Assembly (NCBI RefSeq): GCF_027579695.1
Contig: NC_083571.1
Span: forward strand, 45,495,390-45,559,389
Reading direction: 5' to 3'
Source of the DNA: Neoarius graeffei
Lineage: Eukaryota; Chordata; Actinopteri; Siluriformes; Ariidae
Length of the DNA stretch: 64,000 nt
The notes beneath the pieces were generated by a model that saw only the letters and a program-made list of their open reading frames with translations, made no database searches and had not been told where the DNA came from. Every line of letters begins with the position of its first letter. The first letter of the stretch is position 1. Below, piece by piece: positions 10,656-20,674 of this stretch. The translations under genes and the position numbers were made by a program.

Positions 10656-11498
10656 GGATTTTATGTTGATTTTATGGATTTCTTCCTCTGATACTACAGG
10701 TGGATGCCCAAAGGGGTTGAAATGTATGAAATAATATTATAGTTTTTAAATTACCTCAATTAGATGAAACATAAAACTTGTCACCTTACTCAGTCACACC
10801 AGAGTCGGAGTGCTGAGCTCCCACTTACGCATTCATAAACAACTATTCACATGGTAACGGCATGATAATCATTTTCACTCTTTCGGTTTTGATTGGTTTC
10901 TCTTTCACGGTGGGAACGCCCACTGTAAACAGCGTAAAATCTGTCAGCCATAGTTTAGGCTGTTTGGAGGTAAAAGTTGTTGCGAGATGGCACACAGATT
11001 TTATGTGTTTTGGATGATTCAGGACAGTGATTCAATTTCAGGACAGCAAATCAATTCATGATTCAGTTCATGAATCAGGACAGCAATTCGGTTCAATCTT
11101 GAGAACTGCGACACTGATTATGAGCGGTGCCTTATTTATTTTTACTTTTTATGTTTTACTTTGACTCGATCCAGCCAAAGATCAGCTCAAGTAATTGTAA
11201 ATGTTTCTTCTATTTCTGATGAGCAGATCGGTTGATATACGGTACATGCACTGTACTGCATACACAGGAAAAATGACTGAGCAATTTTTCCAGGATTAAA
11301 AGTATTTTCCTCAAAATAGTTAATTTTGCTCTATTTTGAGTTTAGAGAGTAAAATTTGGAGTCGGGATGGGAGCAAAATGACAGAGTAATTGTGTTACAG
11401 AGTTGGTTGTGGCTCTGAACTGAGTAAAATAGTACAAGAGTTAATTTCAAGACACACTGAATAGAGTCAAATACCAAAATAAAGTCAAATACCAGATA
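10656..11498. other. No recognisable gene
   Basis: This AT-rich stretch contains a short degenerate tandem repeat of CAGGACAGCAATTCA-like units at 11018-11100. Nothing codes convincingly. Confidence 0.4.
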
Positions 11499-11572
11499 AA
11501 TGAAGCTGTTGTAAAAAGCAGTTTTAGAACTGTGTTGGAATGTGTGGAAAAACATTACCTTACCCATTGTGA
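11499..11572. repeat. Left arm of a 74-bp inverted repeat
   Basis: This arm is the reverse complement of 12767-12840 with about three mismatches. The two arms enclose the repeat-rich transposon at 11576-12508 but lie outside its target duplication. Confidence 0.85.
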
Positions 11573-11575
11573 CTT

Positions 11576-12508
11576 TAAGGAAGCCGAGAGAGGCCCTTCA
11601 TATAATCCTTTTTTTTTTCTTCACCTTGTTATCCCGAGATAACGACATAATTAATTCAGGATCTTGAGAAAACAACACAACTAATTCGAGATCTCGAGAA
11701 AACAAAACCATTATCCCGAGATAACGACATAATTAATTCAGGATGTCGAGAAAACAACACAACTAATTCGAGATCTCGAGAAAACAAAACCATTATCCCG
11801 AGATAACGACATAATTAATTCAGGATCTCGAGAAAACAACACAACTAATTTGAGATCTCGAGAAAACAAAACCGTTATTTCGAGATCTCGAGAAAACAAA
11901 ACAATTATTCCGTGATCTCGAGAAAACAAAACAATTATTTCATGATCTTGAGTAAATAGCTGAGAAATGGTTCATTCAGGTGCGCCAAGAGACTTGTGAT
12001 ATGCTGACTTTGGGGCTATTTCTCATTCTGTATAAACGCAACTTTGTCATTAGAACGTCTGGAATAATTGATCACCTAATAAGGCAATATTTTGATCAGG
12101 GATTGACACAGGGAGAGACTGCATTAAGTCTTTTAATAAGGGATCATTTCAAAATTAGTCCGCGGCACCTCCGCAGAAGACTGGCCCGGCTTCGTCTCAG
12201 CTCTGCTAGAAATCTCAGCTGTTTTCTCGAGATCATGAAATAATTGTTTTGTTTTTTTGAGATCACGGAATAATTGTCTTGTTTTCTCGAGATCACGGAA
12301 TAACTGTTTTGTTTTCTCGAGATCTCGAATTAGTTGTGTTGTTTTCTCGAGATCCTGAATTAATTATGTCGTTATCTCGGGATAACAGTTTTGTTTTCTC
12401 GAGATCTCGAATTAGTTGTGTTGTTTTCTCGAGATCCTGAATTAATTGTCATTATCTCGGGATAACAAGGTGAATAAAAAAAGAGAAGGGGCTCTCGCGG
12501 CTTCCGTA
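11576..12508. mobile_element. 933-bp DNA transposon with long, repeat-built inverted ends (possibly IS3EU-like)
   Basis: The ends TAAGGAAGCCGAGAGAGG and, inverted, TACGGAAGCCGCGAGAGC match, and TGACTT flanks both sides (11570-11575 and 12509-12514), a 6-bp target duplication. Each arm (~330 and ~260 bp) is a tandem array of ~37-bp units built on GAGATCTCGAGAAAAC, alternating with TTATCCCGAGATAACGAC, itself near-palindromic. The right arm is the inverse of the left. A short open frame between the arms (11980-12243) has a helix-turn-helix look. IS3EU assignment rests on remembered traits (TAY ends, 6-bp duplication, integrase-like protein) and is tentative. Confidence 0.78.
11980..12243 (+). 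pseudogene. Truncated helix-turn-helix/integrase-type open frame inside the element
   Basis: Residues ~27-72 (SGIIDHLIRQYFDQGLTQGE, then ALSLLIRDHFKISPRHLRRR) look like an N-terminal helix-turn-helix of the kind preceding a retroviral-type integrase core in fish integrase-domain proteins and IS3-like transposases. The core with its DDE residues is absent: the frame runs into the right inverted-repeat arm and stops. It is therefore a deletion derivative. The upstream ATG may not be the original start. Confidence 0.5.
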
Positions 12509-12766
12509 TGACTTGACTTGATCGGATTAAGAGTTAATCTGATGGGATTAAGAGATGGCAGTGGGAGGGGTTTTCACTCTTCTCATTGAATGAATGGAAA
12601 GTTTTTACACTTCTAATTGAATACCCTCCCATTATCCCAAAACAATGGGACATAAAATTTTTTGATGGCCAGTTAATTGTCCAAATCAATGAAGCAGATT
12701 GAAGTTTTTGTGCTTGATACATTCCTAAGACTGAACAGAATCACCTCAAGTGATCCAAACGGTTCA

Positions 12767-12840
12767 TCACAATGGGTAAGGTCATGTTTTTTCACACATT
12801 CCAACACAGTTCTAAAACTGCTTTTTACAACAACTTCATT
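12767..12840. repeat. Right arm of the 74-bp inverted repeat
   Basis: It pairs with 11499-11572 (about 71 of 74 positions match on inversion). The spacer is about 1.2 kb. Confidence 0.85.
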
Positions 12841-12844
12841 TGTT

Positions 12845-13362
12845 TTTGTTTTGTTTTTTTTAAGTACAATCATGACATACATACTACATAGATATTATTG
12901 TAGCTGAACTTGTGCTGAATACAAAAAAAGTTATATGACATTGAAAACACTGCTTAGATTTGTTGAAATTGACAACAAAATCAGAGCATGCCAAAATCAT
13001 TAGAGTGCCAGAAAATACCCCAAGAACCCAGAGGGTTAAACCATTACTTTCGAAATAATTTAATTTGTGCATTTTTGAAATGTAAATAAATCAACTATTG
13101 CTGCTTTAAGTATCAGATGTGGCTTTTAGATATCCAAAATTGTCCATGAGATGTGATTTTGATGCTAATGTCATACATAAAGTGCCCTCCATAATTATTG
13201 GCACCCCAATAATTTTACTAGTCTTTACAATGGTTGCCAGTAATTGTGGAGTATATTTCCATATACAGTACTGTGAGGTTTAGTCCATGCTGTAAACACA
13301 CTTCACTGGACTTGTTTTGTCACACTGCCTGAGATAGTCAGCTATGACCTACATATAACTCA
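12845..13362. other. No recognisable gene
   Basis: AT-rich sequence. Around 13180-13210 (ATAATTATTGGCACCCC) it resembles the outer end of a Tc1-like element, but no partner end was found. Confidence 0.35.
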
Positions 13363-13499
13363 TCCATCCATCCATTATCTGTAGCCGCTTATACTGTACA
13401 GGGTCACAGGCAAGCTGGAGCCTATCCCAGCTGACTATGGGTGGGAGGCGGGGTACACCCTGGACAAGTTGCCAGGCCATTGCAAGGCTGACACACTGA
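13363..13499 (-). mobile_element. SINE family 1 (reverse), 3' part, split from 17518-17717
   Basis: It reads, on the minus strand, as the SINE 3' body and tail (ATCCATTATCTGTAGCCGCTT onward as complement). It stops at the TGA target of the THAP-exon MITE and the same SINE resumes at 17518, so one SINE was split by later insertions. Confidence 0.85.
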
Positions 13500-13528
13500 G
13501 GCTACATCCACACGACAACGGCAACGAG
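13460..13528. repeat. 69-bp direct repeat, left copy (target duplication of the LINE)
   Basis: Positions 13460-13528 and 16282-16350 are identical over 69 bases, from CTGGACAAGTTGCC to GGCAACGAG. The repeat spans the junction of the SINE and the THAP-exon MITE, so it is duplicated target DNA and not part of the LINE. Confidence 0.92.
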
Positions 13529-16281
13529 CCCCTCCTTGAACTGCCACCTTATTGTGGTGGAGGGGTTTGTGTGCTTGAATGATCCTAGGAGCTATGTTGT
13601 CGGGGGCATTATGCCCCTGTCAGGGTTTCCCAAGGCAGACAGGTCCTAGGTGACAGGCCAGACTAAGAGCAGTTCACCAAAACCCCTATGGAGAAAAATC
13701 CGAGGACCGTGACGTCGCCCGGGATGACGCAGCCGGGGCCCCACCCTGGAGCCAGGCCCGGGGTTGGGGCTCGTATGCGAGCACTTGGTGGCCGGGCCTT
13801 TGCCCATGGGGCCCGGCCGGGCTCAGCCCGAAGAGCTGACGTGGGCCCGACCTCCTGTGGGTTCACCACCCACAGAGGTAGCAGTAGGGGACTGGTGCAA
13901 TGTGGATTGGGTGGCAGTCGAAGGCAGGGGCCTCGACGACCTGATCCCCGGACACAGCGGCTGGCTGTTGGGACATGGAATGTCACTTCGCTGGGGGGGA
14001 AAGAGCCTGAGCTTGTGCGGGAGGTTGAGAGGTACCGGCTAGAGATAGTCGGGCTCACCTCCACGCACAGCTTGGGCTCTGGAACCCAGCTCCTCGAGAG
14101 GGGCTGGACTCTCCACTTCTCTGGAGTCGCCCGTGGTGAGCGGCGGCGGGCTGGTGTGGGCTTGCTTATAGCTCCCCAGCTCAGCCGCCATGTGTTGGAG
14201 TTTACCCCAGTGAACGAGAGGGTCGCCTCGCTGCGCCTTCGGATTGGGGAGAGGGCTCTTGCTGTTGTTTGTGCCTATGGCCCAAATAGCAGTATAGAGT
14301 ATCCGGCCTTCTTGGAGTCCCTGGGAGAGGTACTGAGGAGTGCTCAGACTGGGGACTCCATTGTGTTACTGGGGGACTTCAATGCTCACGTGGGAGATGA
14401 CAGTGACACCTGGAGGGGCGTGGTTGGGAGGAACGGCCTCCCCGATCTGAACCCGAGTGGTGTTTTGTTATTGGACTTCTGTGCTAGTCATGGTTTGTCC
14501 ATAACGAACACCATGTTCGAGCATAGGGGTGTCCATAAGTGCACGTGGCACCAGGACACCTTAGGTCGGAGGTCAATGATAGACCTTGTAGTCGTTTCAT
14601 CTGATCTCCGGCCCTATGTCTTGGACACTCGGGTGAAGAGAGGGGCTGAGCTGTCAACTGATCACCACCTGGTGGTGAGTTGGATCCGCTGGCGGAGGAG
14701 GAAGCTGGACAGACCTGGCAGGCCCAAACGTATGGTGAGGGTCTGCTGGGAACGTCTGGCCGAGCACTCTGTCGGGGAGGTCTTTAACTCCCACCTCCGG
14801 GAGAGCTTTTCCCAGCTTCCGAGGGAGGCGGGGGACATTGAGTCTGAGTGGACCATGTTCTCTACCTCCATTGGGGACGCAGCTGTTCAGAGCTGTGGCC
14901 GCAAGGTCTCCGGTGCCTGTCGTGGCGGCAATCCCCGAACCCGGTGGTGGACACCAGAAGTAAGGGATGCCGTCAAGCTGAAGAAGGAGTCCTATCGGGC
15001 CATGTTAACCTCCAGGACTCCCGAGGCAGCTGACGGGTATCGGCAGGCCAGGCGTGCTGCAGCTCGGGCAGTTGCGGAGGCAAAAACTCGGAACTGGGAG
15101 GAGTTCGGGGAGGCCATGGAGAAGGACTATCGGTCGGCCTCGAAGAAATTCTGGCAAACCGTCCGGCGCCTCAGGAGGGGGAAGCAGTACTCTGCCAACA
15201 CTGTTTACAGTGCGGGTGGGGAGCTGTTGACCTCGACTGGGGACATTGTCGGGCGGTGGAAGGAATACTTTGAGGATCTCCTCAATCCCACCGTCATGTC
15301 TTCCACTGAGGAGACTGAGGCTGATGACTCAGAGGTGGACTCGTCCATTACCCAAGCCGAAGTCACTGAGGTGGTTTGCAAGCTCCTCGGTGGCAAGGCA
15401 CCGGGGGTGGATGAGATCCGCCCTGAGTATCTCAAGTCTCTGGATGTTGTGGGGCTGTCTTGGTTGACACGCCTCTGCAACATCGCGTGGCGGTCAGGGA
15501 CAGTGCCTCTGGAGTGGCAGACTGGGGTGGTGGTCCCTCTTTTTAAGAAAGGGGACCGGAGAGTGTGCCCCAATTATAGGGGAATCACACTTCTCAGCCT
15601 CCCAGGGAAGGTTTACTCCAGGGTACTGGAGAGGAGAATTCGACCAATAGTCGAACCTCGGATCCAGGAGGAACAATGCGGTTTTCGTCCTGGTCGCGGA
15701 ACACTGGACCAGCTCTATACCCTTCATAGGGTGCTCGAGGGTTCATGGGAGTTTGCCCAACCAGTCCACATGTGCTTTGTGGATCTGGAGAAGGCATTCG
15801 ACCGTGTCCCCCGTAGTATTCTGTGGGGGGTGCTTCGGGAGTATGGGGTTCGGGGCTCTTTGCTAAGGGCTGTCCGGTCCCTGTACGAACGGAGCAGGAG
15901 TCTGGTTCGCATTGCCGGCAGTAAGTCAGACCTGTTCCCAGTGCATGTTGGACTCCGGCAGGGCTGCCCTTTGTCACCGGTTCTGTTCATAATTTTTATG
16001 GACAGAATTTTTAGGCGCAGCCAGGGGCCAGAAGGAATCCTGTTTGGGAACCACAGGATTTCATCTCTGCTTTTTGCGGATGATGTTGTCCTGTTGGCTT
16101 CTTCAAACCAGGACCTTCAGCATGCACTGGGGCGGTTTGCAGTCGAGTGTGAAGCGGCTGGGATGAGAATCAGCACCTCCAAGTCCGAGGCCATGGTTCT
16201 CGACCGGAAAAGGGTGGCTTGCCCTCTCCAGGTTGGTGGAGAAGTTCTGCCTCAAGTGGAGGAGTTTAAGTATCTCGGGAT
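13529..16281 (+). mobile_element. Non-LTR retrotransposon (LINE), 5' end present, 3' truncated
   Basis: The element starts CCCCTCCTTGAACTGCC; its first 40 bases can fold as two stacked stems (CCCCT with AGGGG, CCACC with GGTGG). A 160-base leader precedes the long open frame. The body ends abruptly inside the reverse-transcriptase region at 16281, with no 3' untranslated region or tail. The 69-bp flanking repeats mark it as an insertion. LINEs normally lose their 5' ends, so the polarity of truncation is unusual. The clade (CR1/L2-, I- or RTE-like) is not settled by eye. Confidence 0.9.
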
Positions 16282-16321
16282 CTGGACAAGTTGCCAGGCC
16301 ATTGCAAGGCTGACACACTGA
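13688..16321 (+). CDS. LINE ORF2-type protein: AP endonuclease plus reverse transcriptase (3' truncated)
   Basis: The uninterrupted frame encodes 877 residues. An APE-type endonuclease occupies roughly residues 95-335: VGTWNVTSL near 97, AVVCAYGPN near 197, GDFNAHVGD near 228, [10 protein letters not shown] near 297 and [10 protein letters not shown] near 323. The reverse transcriptase follows (about 555-870): [55 protein letters not shown] and the catalytic [10 protein letters not shown] near 795. No stop or frameshift interrupts it, which suggests a fairly young copy. The last ~13 residues (from [11 protein letters not shown]) come from the flanking target duplication, so the thumb and C-terminal domain are missing. 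The first ATG is assumed; upstream sequence in this frame is leader-like. Confidence 0.92.
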   Translation: MEKNPRTVTSPGMTQPGPHPGARPGVGARMRALGGRAFAHGARPGSARRADVGPTSCGFTTHRGSSRGLVQCGLGGSRRQGPRRPDPRTQRLAVGTWNVTSLGGKEPELVREVERYRLEIVGLTSTHSLGSGTQLLERGWTLHFSGVARGERRRAGVGLLIAPQLSRHVLEFTPVNERVASLRLRIGERALAVVCAYGPNSSIEYPAFLESLGEVLRSAQTGDSIVLLGDFNAHVGDDSDTWRGVVGRNGLPDLNPSGVLLLDFCASHGLSITNTMFEHRGVHKCTWHQDTLGRRSMIDLVVVSSDLRPYVLDTRVKRGAELSTDHHLVVSWIRWRRRKLDRPGRPKRMVRVCWERLAEHSVGEVFNSHLRESFSQLPREAGDIESEWTMFSTSIGDAAVQSCGRKVSGACRGGNPRTRWWTPEVRDAVKLKKESYRAMLTSRTPEAADGYRQARRAAARAVAEAKTRNWEEFGEAMEKDYRSASKKFWQTVRRLRRGKQYSANTVYSAGGELLTSTGDIVGRWKEYFEDLLNPTVMSSTEETEADDSEVDSSITQAEVTEVVCKLLGGKAPGVDEIRPEYLKSLDVVGLSWLTRLCNIAWRSGTVPLEWQTGVVVPLFKKGDRRVCPNYRGITLLSLPGKVYSRVLERRIRPIVEPRIQEEQCGFRPGRGTLDQLYTLHRVLEGSWEFAQPVHMCFVDLEKAFDRVPRSILWGVLREYGVRGSLLRAVRSLYERSRSLVRIAGSKSDLFPVHVGLRQGCPLSPVLFIIFMDRIFRRSQGPEGILFGNHRISSLLFADDVVLLASSNQDLQHALGRFAVECEAAGMRISTSKSEAMVLDRKRVACPLQVGGEVLPQVEEFKYLGIWTSCQAIARLTH

Positions 16322-16350
16322 GGCTACATCCACACGACAACGGCAACGAG
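16282..16350. repeat. 69-bp direct repeat, right copy
   Basis: Identical to 13460-13528; see there. Immediately after it the interrupted THAP-exon MITE resumes at ATGTTATTTA. Confidence 0.92.
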
Positions 16351-16630
16351 ATGTTATTTAAAAATATATCGCATCTAAATGGGCAACGATCAGTAAAATA
16401 TCAGGTCCATATGGCAACGCAACGCTTGCTGAAAATGATGCAATACACATGCCACACCTCTAGGGGCGCTGTAAGACGGTCCCTTTGGAGACACCAGAAC
16501 AATAGAAGAAGTAAGGACGCATGCGCATAAACTATTATGCGCGAGACTTCATATTAGCCACAAAGTCAGGAAAAGCTGTTCGTAAAATTACATTATAATG
16601 ACCAAATACAATGAAAAGTATTTTTCCAGT

Positions 16631-17040
16631 CTCACCTGCGAAAGGTAATCCCATGTGATCTCGTTTGGATGGCAAACCTGTTGGTACAGTTAAATGCAGC
16701 ACATGAATCTTTATTCTCCGCTTTGACCTATCCAATATGGCGGCGAGGATGACGTATGATTCTACGCGGAAGGCGGCGTCTTTAATGGTCCGGAATAAAT
16801 TGAATGCTACACGTTGATGGATTAATTTGTTGTTTCTCACCTGTGAAAGGTAATCCCATGTGATCTCGTTTGGACGGTAAACTTGTTGGTACAGTTAAAC
16901 GCAGCACATGAATCTTTATTCTCCGCTTTGACCTGTCCAATATGGCGGCGAGGATGACGTATGATTCTATGCGGAAGGCGGCGTCTTTAATGGTCCGGAA
17001 TAAATTGAATGCTACACGTTGATGGATTAATTTGTTCTTC
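16631..17040 (-). repeat. ~205-bp tandem duplication within THAP-exon MITE copy 2
   Basis: The segment from CTCACCTG (16631) through GATGGATTAATTTGTT is repeated from CTCACCTG (16836) with scattered substitutions. It covers the splice donor, the degenerate THAP exon and the upstream YY1/CRE-like sites. The other two copies have a single unit. Confidence 0.88.
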
Positions 17041-17517
17041 TACGCCCTTTTTGAGGAATGTATTGTAGGATTTAAACCAACATCTGAAGAGGTGAGATCG
17101 CTCCTTTTTTTCCCTATTTTTGCTGGCGGGATTGACTCTGCCCTAAGGGCAGAGTCTCTCTCTCTCTCACTTTGCACCATTACACAATAAATATTCACAG
17201 TGAAAATATTTTGTAAGCACGTTTCATGAACCAAGTTATAGGATTTGTTGACAACTCGCATCGAGTTTGTTACACTTCTACCCGGCGTGAAGCACTGACA
17301 GTCATGTGGTTGTGACATCATCGTAAACAAATCCGTTCTACTCATCCAGACGACTTCACAATGGCAATGTTGCCAGATCTTTCCACTCTGGAACCCGTTC
17401 TCAAAAAGATTGCGTTTTGGGCACCCAAAACGCTGGTGCCGTGTGGACGCCAGGCCTAAACGATAAGCAATTGTATCGGAGTCACCTGAATCCGTTGCCG
17501 TGTGGACAGGGCCTAAG

Positions 17518-17717
17518 ACTAACAACCATTCACACTCACACTCACGGTCAGTTTAGAGCCACCAATTAGCCTAACCTGCATGCCTTTGGACTTTGGGGGA
17601 AACTGGAGCACCCGGAGGAAACCCACACGGACACGGGGAGAACATGCAAACTCCACACAGAAAGGCCCTCGTTGACCACTGGGCTCAAACCCAGGATCTT
17701 CTTGCTGTGAGGTGACA
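17518..17717 (-). mobile_element. SINE family 1 (reverse), 5' part
   Basis: This is the continuation of the SINE split at 13499: the body and tRNA-like head in reverse, ending near the complement of the B-box region (GGGCTCAAACCC, 17680-17692). Confidence 0.85.
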
Positions 17718-17983
17718 CGTGTCTGCGTGGGTTTCCTCCGGGTGCTCCGGTTTCCCCCACAGTCCAAAGACATGCAGGTTAGGTTAACTGGTGACTCTAA
17801 ATTGACCGTAGGTGTGAATGTGAGTGTGAATGGTTGTCTGTGTCTATGTGTCAGCCCTGCGATAACCTGGCAACTTGTCCAGGGTGTACCCCACCTCTCG
17901 CCCATAGTCAGCTGGGATAGGCTCCAGCTTGCCTGCGACCCTGTAGGACAGGATAAGCGGCTACAGATAATGGATGGATGGAT
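17718..17983 (+). mobile_element. SINE family 1 (forward), 5' truncated, abutting the reverse SINE
   Basis: It starts inside the body at GTGTCTGCGTGGGTTTCC and runs to the GGATGGATGGATG tail. With the reverse SINE ending at 17717 it forms an inverted SINE pair without spacer, able to fold back in RNA. Confidence 0.88.
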
Positions 17984-18238
17984 GTATATTAGGAAATGAA
18001 ATGAAGTTGACCAGAAAAAAACAAAAAAAAATAAAACATGAAATATCTTGGGTTCTTACTGTTGGCAATGGTGTACAACTCGAAGTAAATTTAGAAATCA
18101 CTGCTTTCTTTTTTTATTTGCATTTTCTATACCATCCCAACTTTTTCTGCTTTGTGGTTGTAGAAAAAAAAGTAAAATCATCCACAGTCATTATTATTGT
18201 TGTGCAGTGAATTATTAAACTCAATCAGATACTGTATA

Positions 18239-19681
18239 CCGTAAAATACCAAATAATAGCCGAGTTCCAATTAACCGCCGAGTTCCCTTTAACGGCCGGG
18301 TGTACGCGTGTGTTGTGACAAATAAAGGCCGGTTCCGAATACTCGCCGGGGTCTAAAAAAAAAAAAAAGCGTCCGAACGTTCTATCTAGAATCTTGAGGC
18401 CCAGCACTTTTCTGGTTTTCTGGTGTTTAAACGATTTTGCATTGCATAGTTTTCTACCAAAACAATATGAATGAATGAATGAATGAAATTATTTCTATAA
18501 TACTGTTTACAACATTTTGTTACGTGATAATAAACATGCCATTTCAATGTTATAATCTTGGTCTACCGTAATATTTCTTGAGGAATGCAACTCCGTAACT
18601 TTTGACAGATGTCTTAGCCACCCCTTTGGGTATACCCAACGAAAGCCAGCGTGTGTGGTGACATTGAGGACTGCGGGTTTCCAAGGTTGGACTGCTGCTT
18701 CTGTTAAACCACCTAAATTGCCGAATGCATGCGTCAAAGCACACACTGAGTTTTATTAAAGACCTTATACCATTTCACTTGCCCTTACCCATTCGGATCT
18801 GGAAGACGCTTTACAAAAAAGGTGAGAGCGTTCTAACATGCATTTCAGTCTGCTCGCGGCCAATCTAATCCAAGGGGCCTTTTCAACAAGTAATCTGTCG
18901 TGCAAGTTGGGCAGAAGCACGCGTCAGGCAGGCAACATGTAGGCCTACAAGTCAGTAACCTATTCAACTAACTTTCATCCGAACTTTAAGTTTTCTACGG
19001 GGTCGAGCCACCGTACCAACTCACTCGGGGAATAGGCTCATATCGGCCAAATAGGGAGACGTCTTGGAGAGAAATGTGAGAATGCAAGATGACAGTATGT
19101 AGCCACTGCAGGTCACTTATTTTTCAGCATAAGAAAAAACCCTTTGGTTTGACACTTCGCACCCTAATTATGTTGCTTCAACGTCGCGCCCTCCATGCAA
19201 TTTCAGATTGACAGACATCGCGAAGCGCAAAGGGTGGAGGCTGCATGGGTGAGGGTGATAGCAAGTGACCATAACTTTGCAGAGTAATTAAATCACAGTG
19301 CTGCGCACAGACAATGGTGTGGTTTCTTGATTATTTTGTAAAGCATGCGCTTAACTAGTCATTAACAGGAAAAGGTGTGTGATTTATCCTTTATCCACCC
19401 CGACTGTGCCATGCGAAGATGCATTCTGCGTCTTCAAAATTCCCCGAAGTCGGCACCGTGCTATCTGTAATCTAACTCTAAACAAACTGTAAGTTATACT
19501 GGTTAAAAGTAGGCCTATCTGAGAATGATTTTTCCCCGTTTTGAGGTAGATTTTGGGGAAGGTGTTTGTGAAGAAGGAATTAATCGCCTGTTCCAAATAG
19601 CCGCCTAGTCTCTAATACGCGCCGGGTCTCTTACGTGATTGAGACAAATAATCGCCCGGGCTATTATTTGGTATTTTACGG
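18239..19681. mobile_element. 1,443-bp MITE with CGCCG-rich subterminal repeats
   Basis: The ends CCGTAAAATACCAAATAATA and the exact inverse (…TATTATTTGGTATTTTACGG) form a perfect ~25-bp terminal inverted repeat, flanked by TATA on both sides. Just inside both ends are several variants of the unit AATAxCCGCCGGGTxx spaced ~20-25 bases, a pattern typical of transposase-binding subterminal repeats. The interior shows no coding domain I recognise. It sits directly upstream of the ffar4 relic. Confidence 0.82.
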
Positions 19682-19744
19682 TATATACATAATGGCGGAG
19701 TTCTTAAAAAAATTCATGTAAACCTGGGCCTATTATTAAAATGG

Positions 19745-20632
19745 CTAGCAAACAACACCAGCTTAACCATCAACCTTTTCCTGGCAGACCTTTTGTTTGT
19801 CAGCACTGTTCCTTTTGTCATTGTTGTGAGATGGACCAAGACATGGAACCTGGGCTCTGCTGCATGCCACTTGATCATGTATTTCATCAGCGTGAGTGGC
19901 ATTGTAATCATCACCACACTGGCCGCTATCAGTATTAAGAGACTGCATGCAATTTTGAAGATGGTGACTCCACCCAGCCTAAATACTAAATGGACACATG
20001 GAGTGCTGCTTCTTATCTGGTTTGTCTCTCCTGCTGCAATGTTTCCTCTGTCTCCGTTCTTCAGATTGATACCAGTCATCTCCCCTCAACAGGTGAAGAC
20101 AGTTCCCTTTGTTTGTTTTTTATATTGCTCTACCAAAGCTTGAGAATGCATTATAGCTCTTTGTCTTTGTTCACAGGGAGAAGTGCATATATGTGCCCTT
20201 ACATGACCACATTTAATGGGCAAAATTTTGTGGTAAACTGTCTTCCTTGCATTAGGTTTCCTGATGCCAGGCTCGAGCATTGTAATCAGTTACAGCAAAA
20301 TCTTACAGGTAAAAGATAGATATTTATGGTTTCTAGATATGGTAAACATTTCTTATATCTAACTTAAACATGTCAAATATCAACAGAAAGAAAAGACAAG
20401 AAAATTGCAGTCAATTGTTGACTATTATCATTACTTTTCATTAGTGATTTTATATAATCATTGTAAAGAGCAGCAACAAAAAAGACATTCTCGTCTATTC
20501 TCGTAACAATGGATCATTTATCTCATCTAAAGTGGGAACAGATGGTGCCATGAGAAGGTGTGATAGAACAGTGAATACTAAAAGTTGCACAGAACACTGG
20601 GTTGCAAATCCTCAAATTGAGAAACAATGCTT

Positions 20633-20674
<42 letters not shown>

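Larger units (their letters stand above)
13500..17513 (-). mobile_element. THAP-exon MITE, copy 2 (reverse), split by a LINE
   Basis: In reverse orientation the element occupies 13500-13528 and 16351-17513. Its borders are TGA (13497-13499) and TAA (17514-17516), compatible with a diverged 3-bp duplication. It lies inside a SINE and was itself interrupted by the LINE at 13529-16281. It contains a ~205-bp tandem duplication (16631-17040) covering the THAP exon region and the YY1/CRE-like sites. Confidence 0.85.

Noticed and set aside
11640-11960. CRISPR-like array of ~37-bp repeats
   Set aside because: There are no unique spacers; the repeats are contiguous and are mirrored in inverse orientation at 12225-12475, as expected for transposon ends in a vertebrate genome.
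13663-14064. Antisense and alternative-frame open frames over the LINE
   Set aside because: They are shadows of the GC-rich ORF2-type frame, which contains the endonuclease and RT motifs.
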